This document shows positions 50,345-61,530 of a stretch of DNA of 64,000 nucleotides, one piece after another. Location of the stretch: assembly GCA_026413225.1 (NCBI GenBank), contig CM048591.1, forward strand, positions 46,211,803-46,275,802. Reading direction: 5' to 3'. Both the position numbers and the translations under genes were made by a program. The stretch comes from Otis tarda. Taxonomy: Eukaryota > Chordata > Aves > Otidiformes > Otididae. The stretch's first letter is position 1. Each line of letters starts with the position of its first letter. The notes under the pieces were generated by a model, which saw only the letters and a program-made list of their open reading frames with translations, did not search any database and was not told the origin of the DNA.

Positions 50345-51226
50345 TGTTGTAGTTTAGCTCCACTTGGGACTAAGCACTATGCAGTCACTCACTCACTCTC
50401 CCCACTGCCAAGGGAATAGGGGAAAGCTGTTATAACAAAAGGCTCAATGGTCGAGGTAAGGACAGGGAGAGATCATTCACCAGTTACTGTCACGGGTAAA
50501 GCAGACTCAACTTGGGGAAAATATTTCAGTTTATTTACAATAAAACCGAAGTAGGGTAATAAGAGACAAAACCAGATCTTAAGAACACTTGGCCTTACCT
50601 CTCCCCTCTTCCCGGGCTTAACTTCACTTCAAATTACCTCTACCTTCTTCCCCCTTGAGCAGCATAGGAGGAATAGGGAATGGGTGCTGTGGTCAGTTCA
50701 TCACACGTTGTTTCTACTGCTCCTTCCCCCTCATGGGGGAAGAACTCCTCCCATTCCTCCCCTGCTCCAGTATGGAGTCCCTTCCATGGGCTACAGGCCT
50801 TCATAAAGTACTCTGGCGCGAGTTGTGTTTTCACACGGTGCAGACCCTCTGGAACAGGCTGCCCCAGCACACGCCCTCCACAGGCCACAGCCTCCTTCAG
50901 GCACCTGCCTGTTGCCTGTTCTAGTGTGGGGTCCTGTCTCCTCTCTCCTCTCTCTGCCAGACTGGGCCCAGACAGCTGCCAGGCAGGTCAGAGGCTGAGG
51001 TCTACGCCTCTCCCTCTTTGCCCACACTTAGGCTTTATGTTCCCCTTCTTAAATATGTTCTCACAGAGGTGTTATCACTGTTGTAGACTAGCACAGCCCC
51101 AGTCAGCAGCAGGTCTGCCCTGGAGCCAGCCAGGTCCACCAAACAAAGGGGATGCTTCTAGGAGCTTCTTGAAGAAGCCACCAGTGTAACCCGCCTCCCC
51201 GCTGCCCCCGCCACACAAAGCCAACA
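50345..51226 (-). mobile_element. Divergent family 1 LTR, copy 4, antisense
   Basis: In + orientation it starts TGTTGTAGTTTAGCTCC and ends GCCACACAAAGCCAACA, giving TG...CA ends that correspond to the family 1 termini. Read on the minus strand the order is the same as in copy 2: U3 with a TATA-like ATATTTAAG near 51050, a GC-rich R region with CCATGG-type units, a segment corresponding to copy 2 3708-3746, then U5. It differs from copies 1-3 by many substitutions and by fewer repeat units, so it is an older insertion or a sister subfamily. The flanks CACAG and CACTC match at only three of five bases. Confidence 0.82.
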
Positions 51227-53345
51227 CACTCAGTTGACTAGAAATCTGTCAGCACTCTGCAAGCATTTTCTGCTTACACATTGTGTGAACAATTAGAACT
51301 ACTTTGTCAGAAAAATCTCAATTTAGTTTCATTTTGGCCAACATTAATACTGTTATCTTTGTGCCTATTCATTAGTTCAGATATGTTCTGAGGATTAGAA
51401 GTTGTTTAGAAGATTAGATGATAAGACAGTCTGGGACAGGACCATTTTCTGACAAGTCCAAAGGGGCTTTATATAGTGATCATTTAACAAGGAAAAAAAG
51501 CTCATAGTAAACTAGTTCTAATTTACCTCTACCTGTTACTCATAAAGCACAACTGTAGCTTCTTCCCATATAAATTGAATCTAGTTTGAGTCCACAGATT
51601 GTTTACTAAGCATTAATTCCCAGTAGACTACTCACAGGACTAGTAAATCAGCTGTCAAGAAATGAAAAAAGAGATAAACAAGATAATCCCTCTGATGAGC
51701 ATTTAATATGGGAAAACTTCAGAGACTGGAGAGTGTAAATACATCTACAGCATCCTAGAGAGCAAGGGGCATTTAACTATTCAGAAGCAAATGTGTACAT
51801 TCACTGAACTTCGGCCAAAGACCAAAATTTTTCTGTTTGGTTTGCCAATTAAAATAAGGAACAAGGTAAGACTTCAAGAAATTTACTGCGAAAGTGCTAA
51901 GGTTACCTGAAAGGGAAGAAAACTTATATCTGCTTTGAGTTACTTTCCAAAGAGACGGACAAAATGAAAGGATCACTGAGGATTCTGGAATAATTTAGGA
52001 TGCCACTTAAAGCTTCTAAATAGACTGCTTTTACTTATCACTGTTAATAAAAGTAAAATATTTATAATATTTATTAATTTATCAATTTAATGTGTGTATA
52101 TAAATAGATTAAAAAAAAAGCTGTGACAAAATTTTTTAAGATTTTATGATGAGAAAAACTAGGAGTCTAAGGACAAAGTTCTGTCACATTGAACTTGGTA
52201 AAATCACTTTCATTTATTTTAATAAGAATACAATGTAATACTGTTATCTGTAATTTTGACTGTACTTCTGGCATTTACTTACAGATCTTTGAAGTGTACA
52301 AGCATTCAAGTAGACATTGCACAAGTTATTTGGGAATGTCATATAGAAGGCAGACTCTTTTTTGTTTGTTGGCCTGTTTTGATTTTTAAAGGGTTGAAAG
52401 AGCGGTATGCCTTTAATTACTTGGGAAGAAGACATTTTCTCATAATATGATTTGTAGTCTCATCACAGCCTTTGAATGCAGCAAGAAAATGTAAGATCTG
52501 AATTTAAGGACAGAAACTGACCATCCCTATCTGACTGCATATCTAATATGGGCATCATTATCCCTATATACTATAGACTTAACTCCTAAATCTTTATTAT
52601 TTCTACTTTCCTTTGAAAACGTCCTGATATTAGAGGAGTAAAATAATCTCAATATCTATTTTCAGAGAATTCCTTGTTCATTAACCTTGCTGTGAATCAC
52701 CTCCTGAAAACTGGATGAGACCCTGAATCCTTTCATAAGGGCTAAATATCATGATCTGGGAAAATCTCTTGTCTCAAATGAAAGGACAATTTATCTCTTC
52801 TTCTAGTATCTGGACTACCTAAATTCTCAACACTGTTTCATTAACAGTAAATATTTGACCTGATTTTAATATTATTCACTTAGGGCTACTATTACAAAAT
52901 CTTTGTGGTTTTGGGAAGTTATAACCTCTTCTATTTATCCTGTAGGACAACTGTAGGAAGCACTACCAGCGGATAAAAAAAAATAAAATAAAATTCTTTC
53001 TACTTAATTAATTCTGATTGGCAAATCACATTTGGAATAGAAGAACTAAGAAACTTGTGCAGAAGATATTGTGAGTTTTTATAGTAATTCTTTCACTATC
53101 CCAGATCAAAATTTTATTTTATGATTTTGTAGACATGCATTTCTCTCCTGCACTGTCAGTTCTATGTACTTAATCTGTTGTCTTAAAGTTATATTTGTTA
53201 GCTGACTGATACAGAAACAAAAGTTAGTCTTTGTTTGAAAGATTTGTAGTCTCAAGATCTGTCTCCAGAAAGAAGTAAGAGGAAGATTATTCCTAAAAAT
53301 ATGGTTTATTGACAATCCATTAACCCATAGTTCCACAGCTGGTTT
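51227..53345. other. Unassigned AT-rich sequence
   Basis: No gene or known repeat is seen. Open frames are at most 80 codons and lack recognisable domains. Confidence 0.55.
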
Positions 53346-54722
53346 CATAGAATCATAGAATCATAGAATCACATGGTTGGATGGGACCTATAAGATCATC
53401 TAGTCCAACCGTCTTCCCACTACCATTGCTGTCACAGCTACTAAACCATATCTTGTAGCTTCTCATCAAGCCGCCTCTTGAACACTGCCAGGGACGGCGA
53501 CTCCACCACCTCCCTGGGCAGGCCATTCCAGTGCCTGACCACTCTTTGAGAGAAAAAGTTTTTCCTCACGTCCAATCTAAACCTCCTTTGGTACAACTTG
53601 TGGCCATTTCCTCGGGTCCTGCTTGTTGCCTGGAAGAAGAGGCCAAACCCCTGTTCATCACAACCTGCCTTCAGGAAGCTATAGAGTGCAATGAGGTCTC
53701 CCCTGAGCCTCCTCTTCTCCAGACTAAACAATCCCAACTCTCTCAGCCGCTACTCATAAGACTTGTGCTCCAGACCCCTCACCAGCTTTGTTGCCCTTCT
53801 TTGGACACGTTCCACGGCTTCAATGTCTTTCTTATAGTGAGGGGCCCAAAACTGAACACAATACTCGAGGTGCGGCCTCACCAGTGCCGAATACAGGGGG
53901 ATGATTACCTCCCTGCTCCTGCTGGCCACACTATTTCTAATGCAGGCCAGGATGCCGTTGGCCCTCTTGGCCACCTGGGCACACTGTTGGCTCATGTTCA
54001 GCTGAGCATCAACCAACACCCCCAGGTCCCTTTCCTCTTCACAATCCTCCAGCCACTCAGCTCCGAGCCTATAGCGCTGCATGGGGTTGTTGTGGCCAAA
54101 GTGCAGGACCCGACACTTGGCCTTGTTGAACCTCATCCCATTCAGCTCAGCCCAGCGATCCAGCCTATCCAGATCCCTCTGAAGGGCCTCCCTACCCTCA
54201 GGCAGATCAACACCGCCACCCAACTTGGTGTCATCTGCAAACTTACTGAGGGTACACTCAATCCCCTCGTCTAGGTCATCAATAAAGATATTGAACAAGA
54301 TGGGCCCAAGTACCAACCCCTGGGGGACACCACTTGTAACAGGCTGCCAGCTGGACTTGACTCCATTAACTACTACCCGCTGGGCACGGCTCCCTAGCCA
54401 GTTCTTTATCCAAAGAAGGGTATACCTACCCAGTCCACAGGCAGCCAGTTTCCCTAGGAGAATACTGTGAGAGACCGTGTCAAAGGCTTTGCTGAAGTCC
54501 AGGTAGACCACATCAACAGCCTTTCCCTCATCCACCAGTTTGGTCACCCAGTCGTAAAAGGAAATGAGGTTGGTCAAGCACGACCTGCCTTTCGTGAACC
54601 CGTGCTGGCTGGGCCTGATCCCCTGGATGCCACTCATATGCCGAGTGATCTCACCCAAGATGATTTGCTCCATAACTTTCCCAGGTACTGAGGTCAGGCT
54701 GACAGGCCTGTAGTTCCCCAAG
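53346..54722 (-). mobile_element. CR1 LINE, 5'-truncated, antisense, second subfamily (copy C)
   Basis: In + orientation it starts with three ATAGAATC-type octamers (53346-53372), followed by a 3' UTR (GGGACCTATAAGATCATCTA) that differs from copies A and B. ORF2 then runs to about 54722. Protein-level differences from A/B ([44 protein letters not shown]) place it in another CR1 subfamily, close to copy D. The 5' junction carries a triplet-repeat duplication listed separately. Confidence 0.95.
53441..54722 (-). pseudogene. CR1 ORF2 reverse transcriptase, open except for one TAG (copy C)
   Basis: Read leftward, the frame is open from 54742 to a TAG at 53752-53750, then in the same frame to 53441. 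Numbered from 54742, it shows [10 protein letters not shown] (9-18), [13 protein letters not shown] (48-60), motif [12 protein letters not shown] with Asp82, and motif [11 protein letters not shown] (139-147). Motif B has Leu in place of the usual Ser after PQG. Motif C is FADD with Asp170/Asp171. The TAG falls between GLEHKSYE and [14 protein letters not shown]; a single CAG-to-TAG change would explain it. The insertion starts within the reverse transcriptase, so the upstream domains are absent. Confidence 0.92.
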
Positions 54723-54758
54723 TAGTAGTAGTAGTTCCCCAAGTAGTAGTAGTAGTAG
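54710..54758 (+). repeat. 21-bp tandem duplication with (TAG)n triplets at the CR1 copy C 5' junction
   Basis: GTAGTTCCCCAAGTAGTAGTA at 54710-54730 is repeated from 54731, and the second copy extends into three more TAG triplets. The first unit includes the last CR1 bases, and the second lies beyond the element. In the element's reading direction this adds an in-frame tyrosine-rich stretch ([11 protein letters not shown]). Confidence 0.85.
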
Positions 54759-55921
54759 TTTACTCAAGTAGCTTTTTTTTTTACTATGAGCTTTAAAATA
54801 ATACATTTTTGTTTGTACTCTGAATGGTCCTCCAACTTGAGAACAGTGAAATTACATAGTACAAAGGTGAAACTTGGAAAAGCTTGCATTTTGATGGTAG
54901 CCTTTAGCTTCTTTAAAATTACCTATCAAAACAGTGACTAATTGTTTAAGGATTAGCATCAATGAAATGCTTGTTCATACAGAAAGGCAAACAAATTGCA
55001 AGTAGTTTACCTATGGGGCTATTGAAGTTTAAGATAATGAGGATTTTGCACTTGACTGATATCAGTCATGTTACCTGTTTTAAGTCAGTTAGGAACATAA
55101 GTGAACCGTCACAAATAACTCAGAAATAGAACTAGGCCAGATTCTTTTATCATTCTGTTGGTGCTACTGGAAAGGAAATATTAATTATACATGTTGGTTA
55201 GTGGACATGAAAAGTAACATGTTAAATACAGAGGAAACAGATATACAAAACAGTACTAATTTTTCTGTTTTTAAATCAAATTTTAGAAGCATGTATGTCA
55301 TCATTTCAGAGTTGTGCTTGTAGCTTCAGTTATTCTAGGATCAGAGTCATAAAGAAAATGTTGCAGAAAGGAAAGATAAAGAGTAAATGTTTTGGTTTTT
55401 TTTTTTTCCCCCTTTAAAAAAATCTCAACTTTGTGTTCAGGACAGTCACATAAAGTTCATCATCAAGTGAGTATTTTTCAAAGATGGATATATGAAATTA
55501 TTTTAATGGTAGTATTGACCAGAACTGGTTAGACTAAGTGTAGACTTTATATGTAAGTTTATAGATGCTTATTGTACAGATGACTATGCCTGTGCTGGTC
55601 ATCTTGACTTTGTACCAGTGGAAAGAAATAGACACTTCAGGGGTAGTAGCTCACTCTGAGCTACTGCTTTAGGACAGAATGAATAATCTTGTAGAAATAT
55701 CACCTTCTTTTATCTATGAAGTCTAGAAAATTAACTCACACAAAACTGTCCATAATAAATGTTACCTATTTGGTAGCTGGACCACACCCTAATTTCTCCA
55801 CAACTGCAAGTTATTGCAGTAACAGATATCCAGTAAGAAGATGCAGTTCTAGTTGATAATGCAATCAATTTTCTCAAAACCAGCAAAGAAACAGGGCTAA
55901 AAGACTAGAAAACTAAAGATT
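54759..55921. other. Unassigned AT-rich sequence
   Basis: No gene or repeat is recognised; there is a short T/C run at about 55398-55412. Confidence 0.55.
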
Positions 55922-56005
55922 CCCTGAGAAGGACCCATGTTGGAGAAGTTCATGGAGGACTGTTTCCCATGGATGGGTCCCCACACTGGAACAGGGGAAG
56001 AGGGT
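55922..56005 (+). mobile_element. Short LTR fragment of the family 2 type
   Basis: GAGAAGGACCCATGTTGGAG, then GAGGACTGTTTCCCATGG and CCCCACACTGGAACAGGGG closely match 20752-20823 in the family 2 LTR, again in + orientation. Only the repeat-block portion is present, with neither terminus. Confidence 0.72.
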
Positions 56006-56862
56006 CACCTTTATTTTCTGCAATGTCTTTGGTTTGTTTGTTTGTTTGGTTGGTTTTTTTTAACAAGACAACTTTCCTTTAGAGTACAGATCTACACACA
56101 GATGAAGAGAGGATTTTAGAAAAAGTATTGAAGACACTAAGGAATTATTAGTTTCACATGTTAAATGTCTCGGTTTTCAATGTTTCATAAGCAAATATTT
56201 GCAACTTTTCAGAACAGTTTCTTTCTCAGTATGCCTACTAGAGGCTGGATTTTTACTTATTACAGTTTAGAAAATTCATACCTTGGGATGATCTATTCAT
56301 TTAGCAAAGCTCAGGTTTCATGCAGAACTAAACCGTATTGAATTAAATTGCTTTTCCAGTGAAGCTGAGCTGGAGTAGTTGCTTCATTTTATACATTGCA
56401 AAATAAAATCCCAACTAAAATTACCTTTGTAAAAGTCTATTTGATAAATTTATTCTGTTAAAGTGAATAGGTAACAGATTAAAAATTTTAAAGTTATTTC
56501 ATAGGAAGAGCTCTGCACAAACGTCGCACTACTGTTTCTTTCCTTAGTATCTTTCTTTCATGTTTTAGAGTATTTTTCTTTGTTTTCTTTTTTTTTTTAC
56601 TAAAAAAAAAAATTCTTAATTGAGCACACATTGTTTCCTTTTATCTCACTGGTAGCTGGCTGAGGACCTCCATGGCATTAAATTTCATATCTGACCTTAC
56701 TGAGATTATGCCCACAGTTACACTGTATTTTTTTTTTTTACTTTCAAAGGCGAATTCAGTGGAAAATACTTTTAACCAATGTACACTTATGCATAATACT
56801 GCTCTTTTTATTTCTTACTGCTTCTACAGTACACTGAGGTGTACTGTCAACTGAAGACTTAC

Positions 56863-57054
56863 AGGTAGGAAAATGGTCAATGGTCATTTTGTGACCAACA
56901 GCATAATGAACTCTTTGCTGAAAATAAGTTACAAGCTGTCCTGTACTTAAGCTTACAGATACATCCCTATCATTTGTGATCTTGAAGATTGCTGTGAGAT
57001 TTTGATTCTGAACACGTGGTGATCTCAGTAGGTACAGATCCCTAGCTTCCTCAG
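56863..57054 (-). CDS. Candidate host exon, unassigned (192 bp, phase 1-1)
   Basis: On the minus strand the block is preceded by ATTTATTTTGCAAG (acceptor-like) and followed by GTAAGT, a perfect donor, at 56862-56857. In the frame with two leading bases and one trailing base, all 63 codons are open. The peptide begins EEARDLYLLRSPRVQ and ends VGHKMTIDHFPT, with one N-glycosylation-type Asn-Leu-Thr in the middle. I do not recognise the family. The phases agree with those of the candidate exon at 60219-60308, so the two could be joined in frame if both are real. The open frame extends beyond both putative borders to 101 codons. Chance, or an unrecognised old repeat, remains possible. Confidence 0.3.
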
Positions 57055-58095
57055 CTTGCAAAATAAATGATGTGCTTCATCTTGTCTAGCCTGCTATGAC
57101 AAGCCCTATTATATTTCTTAATTTACTTTTGTGGTACAACTTCATTAGTCCTACAAAACCCTAGCATTTCTCCCTGTGCTTTTAATATACATATTCCTCA
57201 CGAGTATAACAATTCTCCTTTTTTCTCTCTCCTGACATTTCAGTATTTTGAAATCTCCCCTTTGTGTCTGCCCTATCCTGCAAAATTCACACTACAAATC
57301 CCTGCTCCCAGATAGGGCTACCTGCTCTTGCTCCAATAGGTCAGCTGAACATCGAATCTGCTCTTCATAAAGATAGCCATAATGCTTAATTCCAGTTCAG
57401 CTCTTTTTGAGGATAATACTGACAGGTACACCTACATCTTATTCCCAGTAAGATTTAGAATTCCCAGATCGGAAGAACTCCGAGACAGAAAATACACATA
57501 TTTCCTCAGGAATTTCAAATTTTCTACCTATCATCTCATCTGTGTCTGTTACTTGTCTGTTAGTAGTGAGCTGCTTTACTAGCCTATACTTACCGTAGTC
57601 TTAACTCACTTTTTTTTTTCTTTTTGGGAGGAAGTATTTGTAACCCACAATAAACAGTAAAAATGTATCAGATAAAAAACTGTCTAGAAATGCTTTACTC
57701 AAAATGCATATTAATTCTGCCAATAAAACTTATACTTTAGAGATATTCTAGTGCTTCCTCTTCAGGAGAAAGAAGTGATTTATTTTTTCTTTTAGACTTT
57801 TGAATTCCAGAACTCACATTTGTTTGCTCAATAAAACACAGAGACGATTTTAGTAGGTCTAGCTTCCCATTGTTTTGTTCTGTTTTGTTTTTTAACTATA
57901 TGTGTTTTAGTTGTTTCATATAGAGGAAAAATAATCACAAGGAAGATTCCACAAAAATCAGTATCGGAATACTAGTTTTATTGGGCAGTACTGGAATATT
58001 TTGGAAATTGCAGAAAAAAAAAAGCAGACCCAGGCTTTGATCTTACCTCAAAAACATGATACAAGCTAATTTTCTATGTAAATCTCAGCATGACA

Positions 58096-58345
58096 TTACA
58101 TCATTTTATTGATGGTGCCTGTGGGTAATGTTCCAGTATGACAAAACATCTGTGTGTCTTGATGCTTCTGTCCTTTCCTCACTTGCTGTGTTTTGCAGAC
58201 TACTGGAGGTGACATGCTCCACAGAAATGTCACTTGATGTAGTGGTGCATGATTAAATATCACTACGAAAATGTCACCGCCTTGAACACAGGTGATGACG
58301 ATTTGCTCTTCTTTACCAGACAAAGAATTATTTATATTCACTGAT
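58096..58345 (-). other. Open minus-strand block ending at a poly(A) signal, unassigned
   Basis: On the minus strand one frame is open for 81 codons (58341-58096, containing EEQIVITCVQGGDIFVVIFN). A second frame is open for about 50 codons (containing SLQNTASEERTEASRHTD). Both end around an AATAAA at 58110-58105. The arrangement resembles a 3' terminal exon or the 3' end of an old retroposed transcript. On the + strand, TTGCTGTGTTTTGCAG at 58183-58198 is also a good acceptor, but all + frames close quickly. Confidence 0.22.
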
Positions 58346-60218
58346 TGAATGACATATTTTTTGTGCCCAGCAGTTCACATGGTATGGAAGGTCCACTTAC
58401 GCAGTCAGAGTGGGGTCCAATTTTCCTTTTTTTATGACTTAGGCAATTACCAAAGGATTTTGTAAGAGAAAACTTGGGTGTAGCTAAGGGAAGAGTGTTG
58501 TTTGTCTGAAAAGTTTTGAGAGGAAAGAGATCTCTCTAATGTGTGCCTGTACATCATTTTGCTTATAATAATAATAATGGACAAGACAGGTGGACAGAAA
58601 ATAAGATAAATACAATTAAGGATGTGATAAAGCTTTGATAAGCTGAAGACTACAGTATTCAAACCAAAGAAAAACAGTAGAAGTTACCACTGGGAAAAGA
58701 AGTAAAGTATAAGAGACTTCAGAAATAATTTTTTTTTAAAAATCTAGCTGAGTGATTTGTTTCATTTTTTCTTTACTATGCATTTTTTTTTTTTTTTTCA
58801 AATAGTAACATAACCAGTCTCTTGATTTAAGTAAGGAGAGATAACTAAACCACATGCATCACTACTGGAACAGTTTAAAAAAAAACCCTGTAAAATAGTA
58901 AGCTTATTTATCCACAAAGTATTTTAAATAGTTTTAATGCAAGATGTTGATCAACGAATGTATAAACCTTTTGAGAATAAACCTGAAAACTGAGGATAAA
59001 CTGCATATGGAAATGTTACATGACTGTGAGGTCTATTATATCTCATGGCAGAGATTTTGTGACCTAGCAGGTATTAGACAAGTAGAGTTTGGTGTAAGGA
59101 CAAATCTGTCCAAATCAAGAGACTTGGAAAAACTGTTTAAAAGCAAATGCTCCTACACAGTTTTAATTCTAGTAATTCTGAACTTTCGAGTTGGCTCTAT
59201 AATCTGAATACTGTTTTAAATTAATAAAGTGTGATAGATAGATGCATGTATATTAGACATCTACTTAATTTATGCTTAATATTCTAAAGTAGGATGACTG
59301 ATATTAAAAAGAAAAATGGAAAAAAAAAAAGAAGAAAGAATAACCACGACAATGAAATCACTGAAAATAAAATGTATTCAATTTCTGGGTTTGATTGGAA
59401 TTCAGGTCTCATCAGTAAATTATTTGCCCAGCCTAGTTAGGTCTACTTTAAATATTCAGCTCAAACTGACTCTAAATTTAACTTTTTCTAGTCTTCTTAC
59501 ATATCTTATTCTTATTCTCCTCCCCTATTTTTGTTTTCAGATAAGTGTTTGTCCTGGCAATAAGGTATTGATATACTAAGTAACTGTAAGGAGTCAAAAT
59601 GACTAAAAAATATATTATTAACTTCCTTAATATATTATTTCATATTAGTTACACTGCAATGACTACGCAATCTTACTCCACAGTAAGAAAAAAAGTATTT
59701 ACTTTACTGCAGGTTGCTGCTGGCTAAAATTGTAAACATAAGCGATTATCAAGGATTAGCTGGTCCTTAATAATTTGCTACCTAGATGTAACATGTTCAT
59801 ATGTCAATAAAAGAGGTCTGAGGAAAAACATTAGTTTATATATTAAACCTGAATGAACACAGGCTGCCACTGTGTTAGACCTGTAGAAATAATGTTCATT
59901 AGCCCTTAAAGGATTGTTGTGGTTAGGATTAATCCCAGTGTAAAGCAGCCTCACAACTAAGAAATTTTCTGAAGAGTTGTATATCCACTCAGTAGGCTAT
60001 TTCTTCAGGCTTTAGATTTGAAGCAATTTGTATAATGACAAATGAGAGGAGGGAAAATAGTTTACTGTGGCTTTCAAATGCATTGCAGTGGATCATAAAT
60101 ACAGTGCTATCAGTACTTTATACTAAGGCAAATATGTGTCTAACTGTAATCATATGCTTTATCTTTCTTACACTGCCCTGTGATTATGTATAAACTAGAC
60201 TTAAAAAGAAATGCTCAC

Positions 60219-60308
60219 CTCGAAGTACCAAATCAATTCCAGTAGAAGGAGGTCCAGCTTCTGTAAATGCCATGCAGTAATGTTCTTTGACCCAATATTT
60301 GATAGCAC
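60219..60308 (-). CDS. Candidate host exon, unassigned (90 bp, phase 1-1)
   Basis: Read on the minus strand, CATATTTATTTAG precedes the block and GTGAGC follows it (60218-60213), a good donor after CGAG. A possible branch-point-like CTAAT lies about 20 bases upstream of the acceptor. In the frame with two leading bases and one trailing base, 29 codons are open, starting AIKYWVKEHYCMAF and ending STGIDLVLR. The other two frames fit less well: one is closed by a TGA, and one is open but leucine-rich. The block is more GC-rich than the surrounding DNA. The peptide looks like folded-protein sequence, but I cannot name the gene. Confidence 0.33.
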
Positions 60309-61360
60309 CTAAATAAATATGCTAATTAGAGTTGCTATCCAAACCTGGAACCCAGAGGGATCATTAATATATTAATCAGCTTAATTTTTAAGAGGCTATG
60401 TTTTTCTGAATTTACCTTGAACTGGAAAGTACATTTCTTGTTAAAATTTCTTAAGACTTTTGTCCTGTCTCATATTATACCTATCTATTCACTCTATTCT
60501 AACTGTAAATCAGCACTGCTAGGATTTTTTTAGCTGATCTTTGAAGCATGTTACATACAAAAATTTTGGCTGGAAAAAAAAGAAAAGAAATCTAATTGAT
60601 TCAAAATATGGAAAACATCTTATCTGTTATTTCAGTTGTCCACAATGACATGCCAACATCCTTATTTATTCTGAATTTGAGATGACCATTAAAATCAGGG
60701 AGTGCAAAATAGAAAACAATATTTACCATAATATTTATTGATGCACCCAGGTCAGATAAATAATAGTATATAGAAATTTACCATTCACAAAAAAAAAAAC
60801 TTTAGACATTACATTTCTTGAAATACCTATTCTAGAAAATTCTTCTCCATATTCTATGGTTTAGAAAAATGGAAAAATTATCAAATCCGTAACACTAATA
60901 GTTCACTGAAGACTGTTACTTAAAATAGCTAATATTTACTTTTCCTAGCCCTAGAATAATCTTGTTCTTTCCTCCTTTCAGATTCTTACTTTACTTACAG
61001 TTCCTCTTCTTTTGTTCTGTGATCTTTCTACAATAACTGATACTCTTTCCTTCCATCAGACCTTGACAAGTTTTGGTTTTGTTTTGGTTTTTTTTTTTTT
61101 TATGATATAAGAACATAAAAAGGACTCAACTAGATAAACTCCACTGTCCAGTGGAAAAACCCAATGTTAATATCCAGTCTCTGACAGTGGACTTTTTAAT
61201 GGAGATCTGTGTAAAAAAAAACAAGCAGTGCCTTAGCACATGTTCAAAGTCTGCAGGGATATACAATGAGGGATTAAGGCTGTTATTAAGACATGGATTC
61301 ACAGTCAAATATTAGGTACATTGTTTTGCAGTAAATTGGAATAAAATAGCTCCTTATGGC

Positions 61361-61530
61361 AAATATTTATTCGGTGAATAAAAATATTTATTCAGGTTTA
61401 TTCAATATTTATATATTTATAAATATAAATATTTATATATATTATATATATATTATATATATAAAAATATATATTATAAATATATTATATATATTTATAT
61501 AAATATAAATATAAATATTTATTCAGGTTT
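61361..61530 (+). repeat. AT-only palindromic tract flanked by an 18-bp direct repeat
   Basis: Almost pure A/T runs from about 61400 to 61512, with alternating TATATA blocks and self-complementary AAATATAAATATTTATAT segments that could extrude as hairpins or cruciforms. AAATATTTATTCAGGTTT occurs at 61382-61399 and again at 61513-61530, bracketing the tract in direct orientation. Confidence 0.8.
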
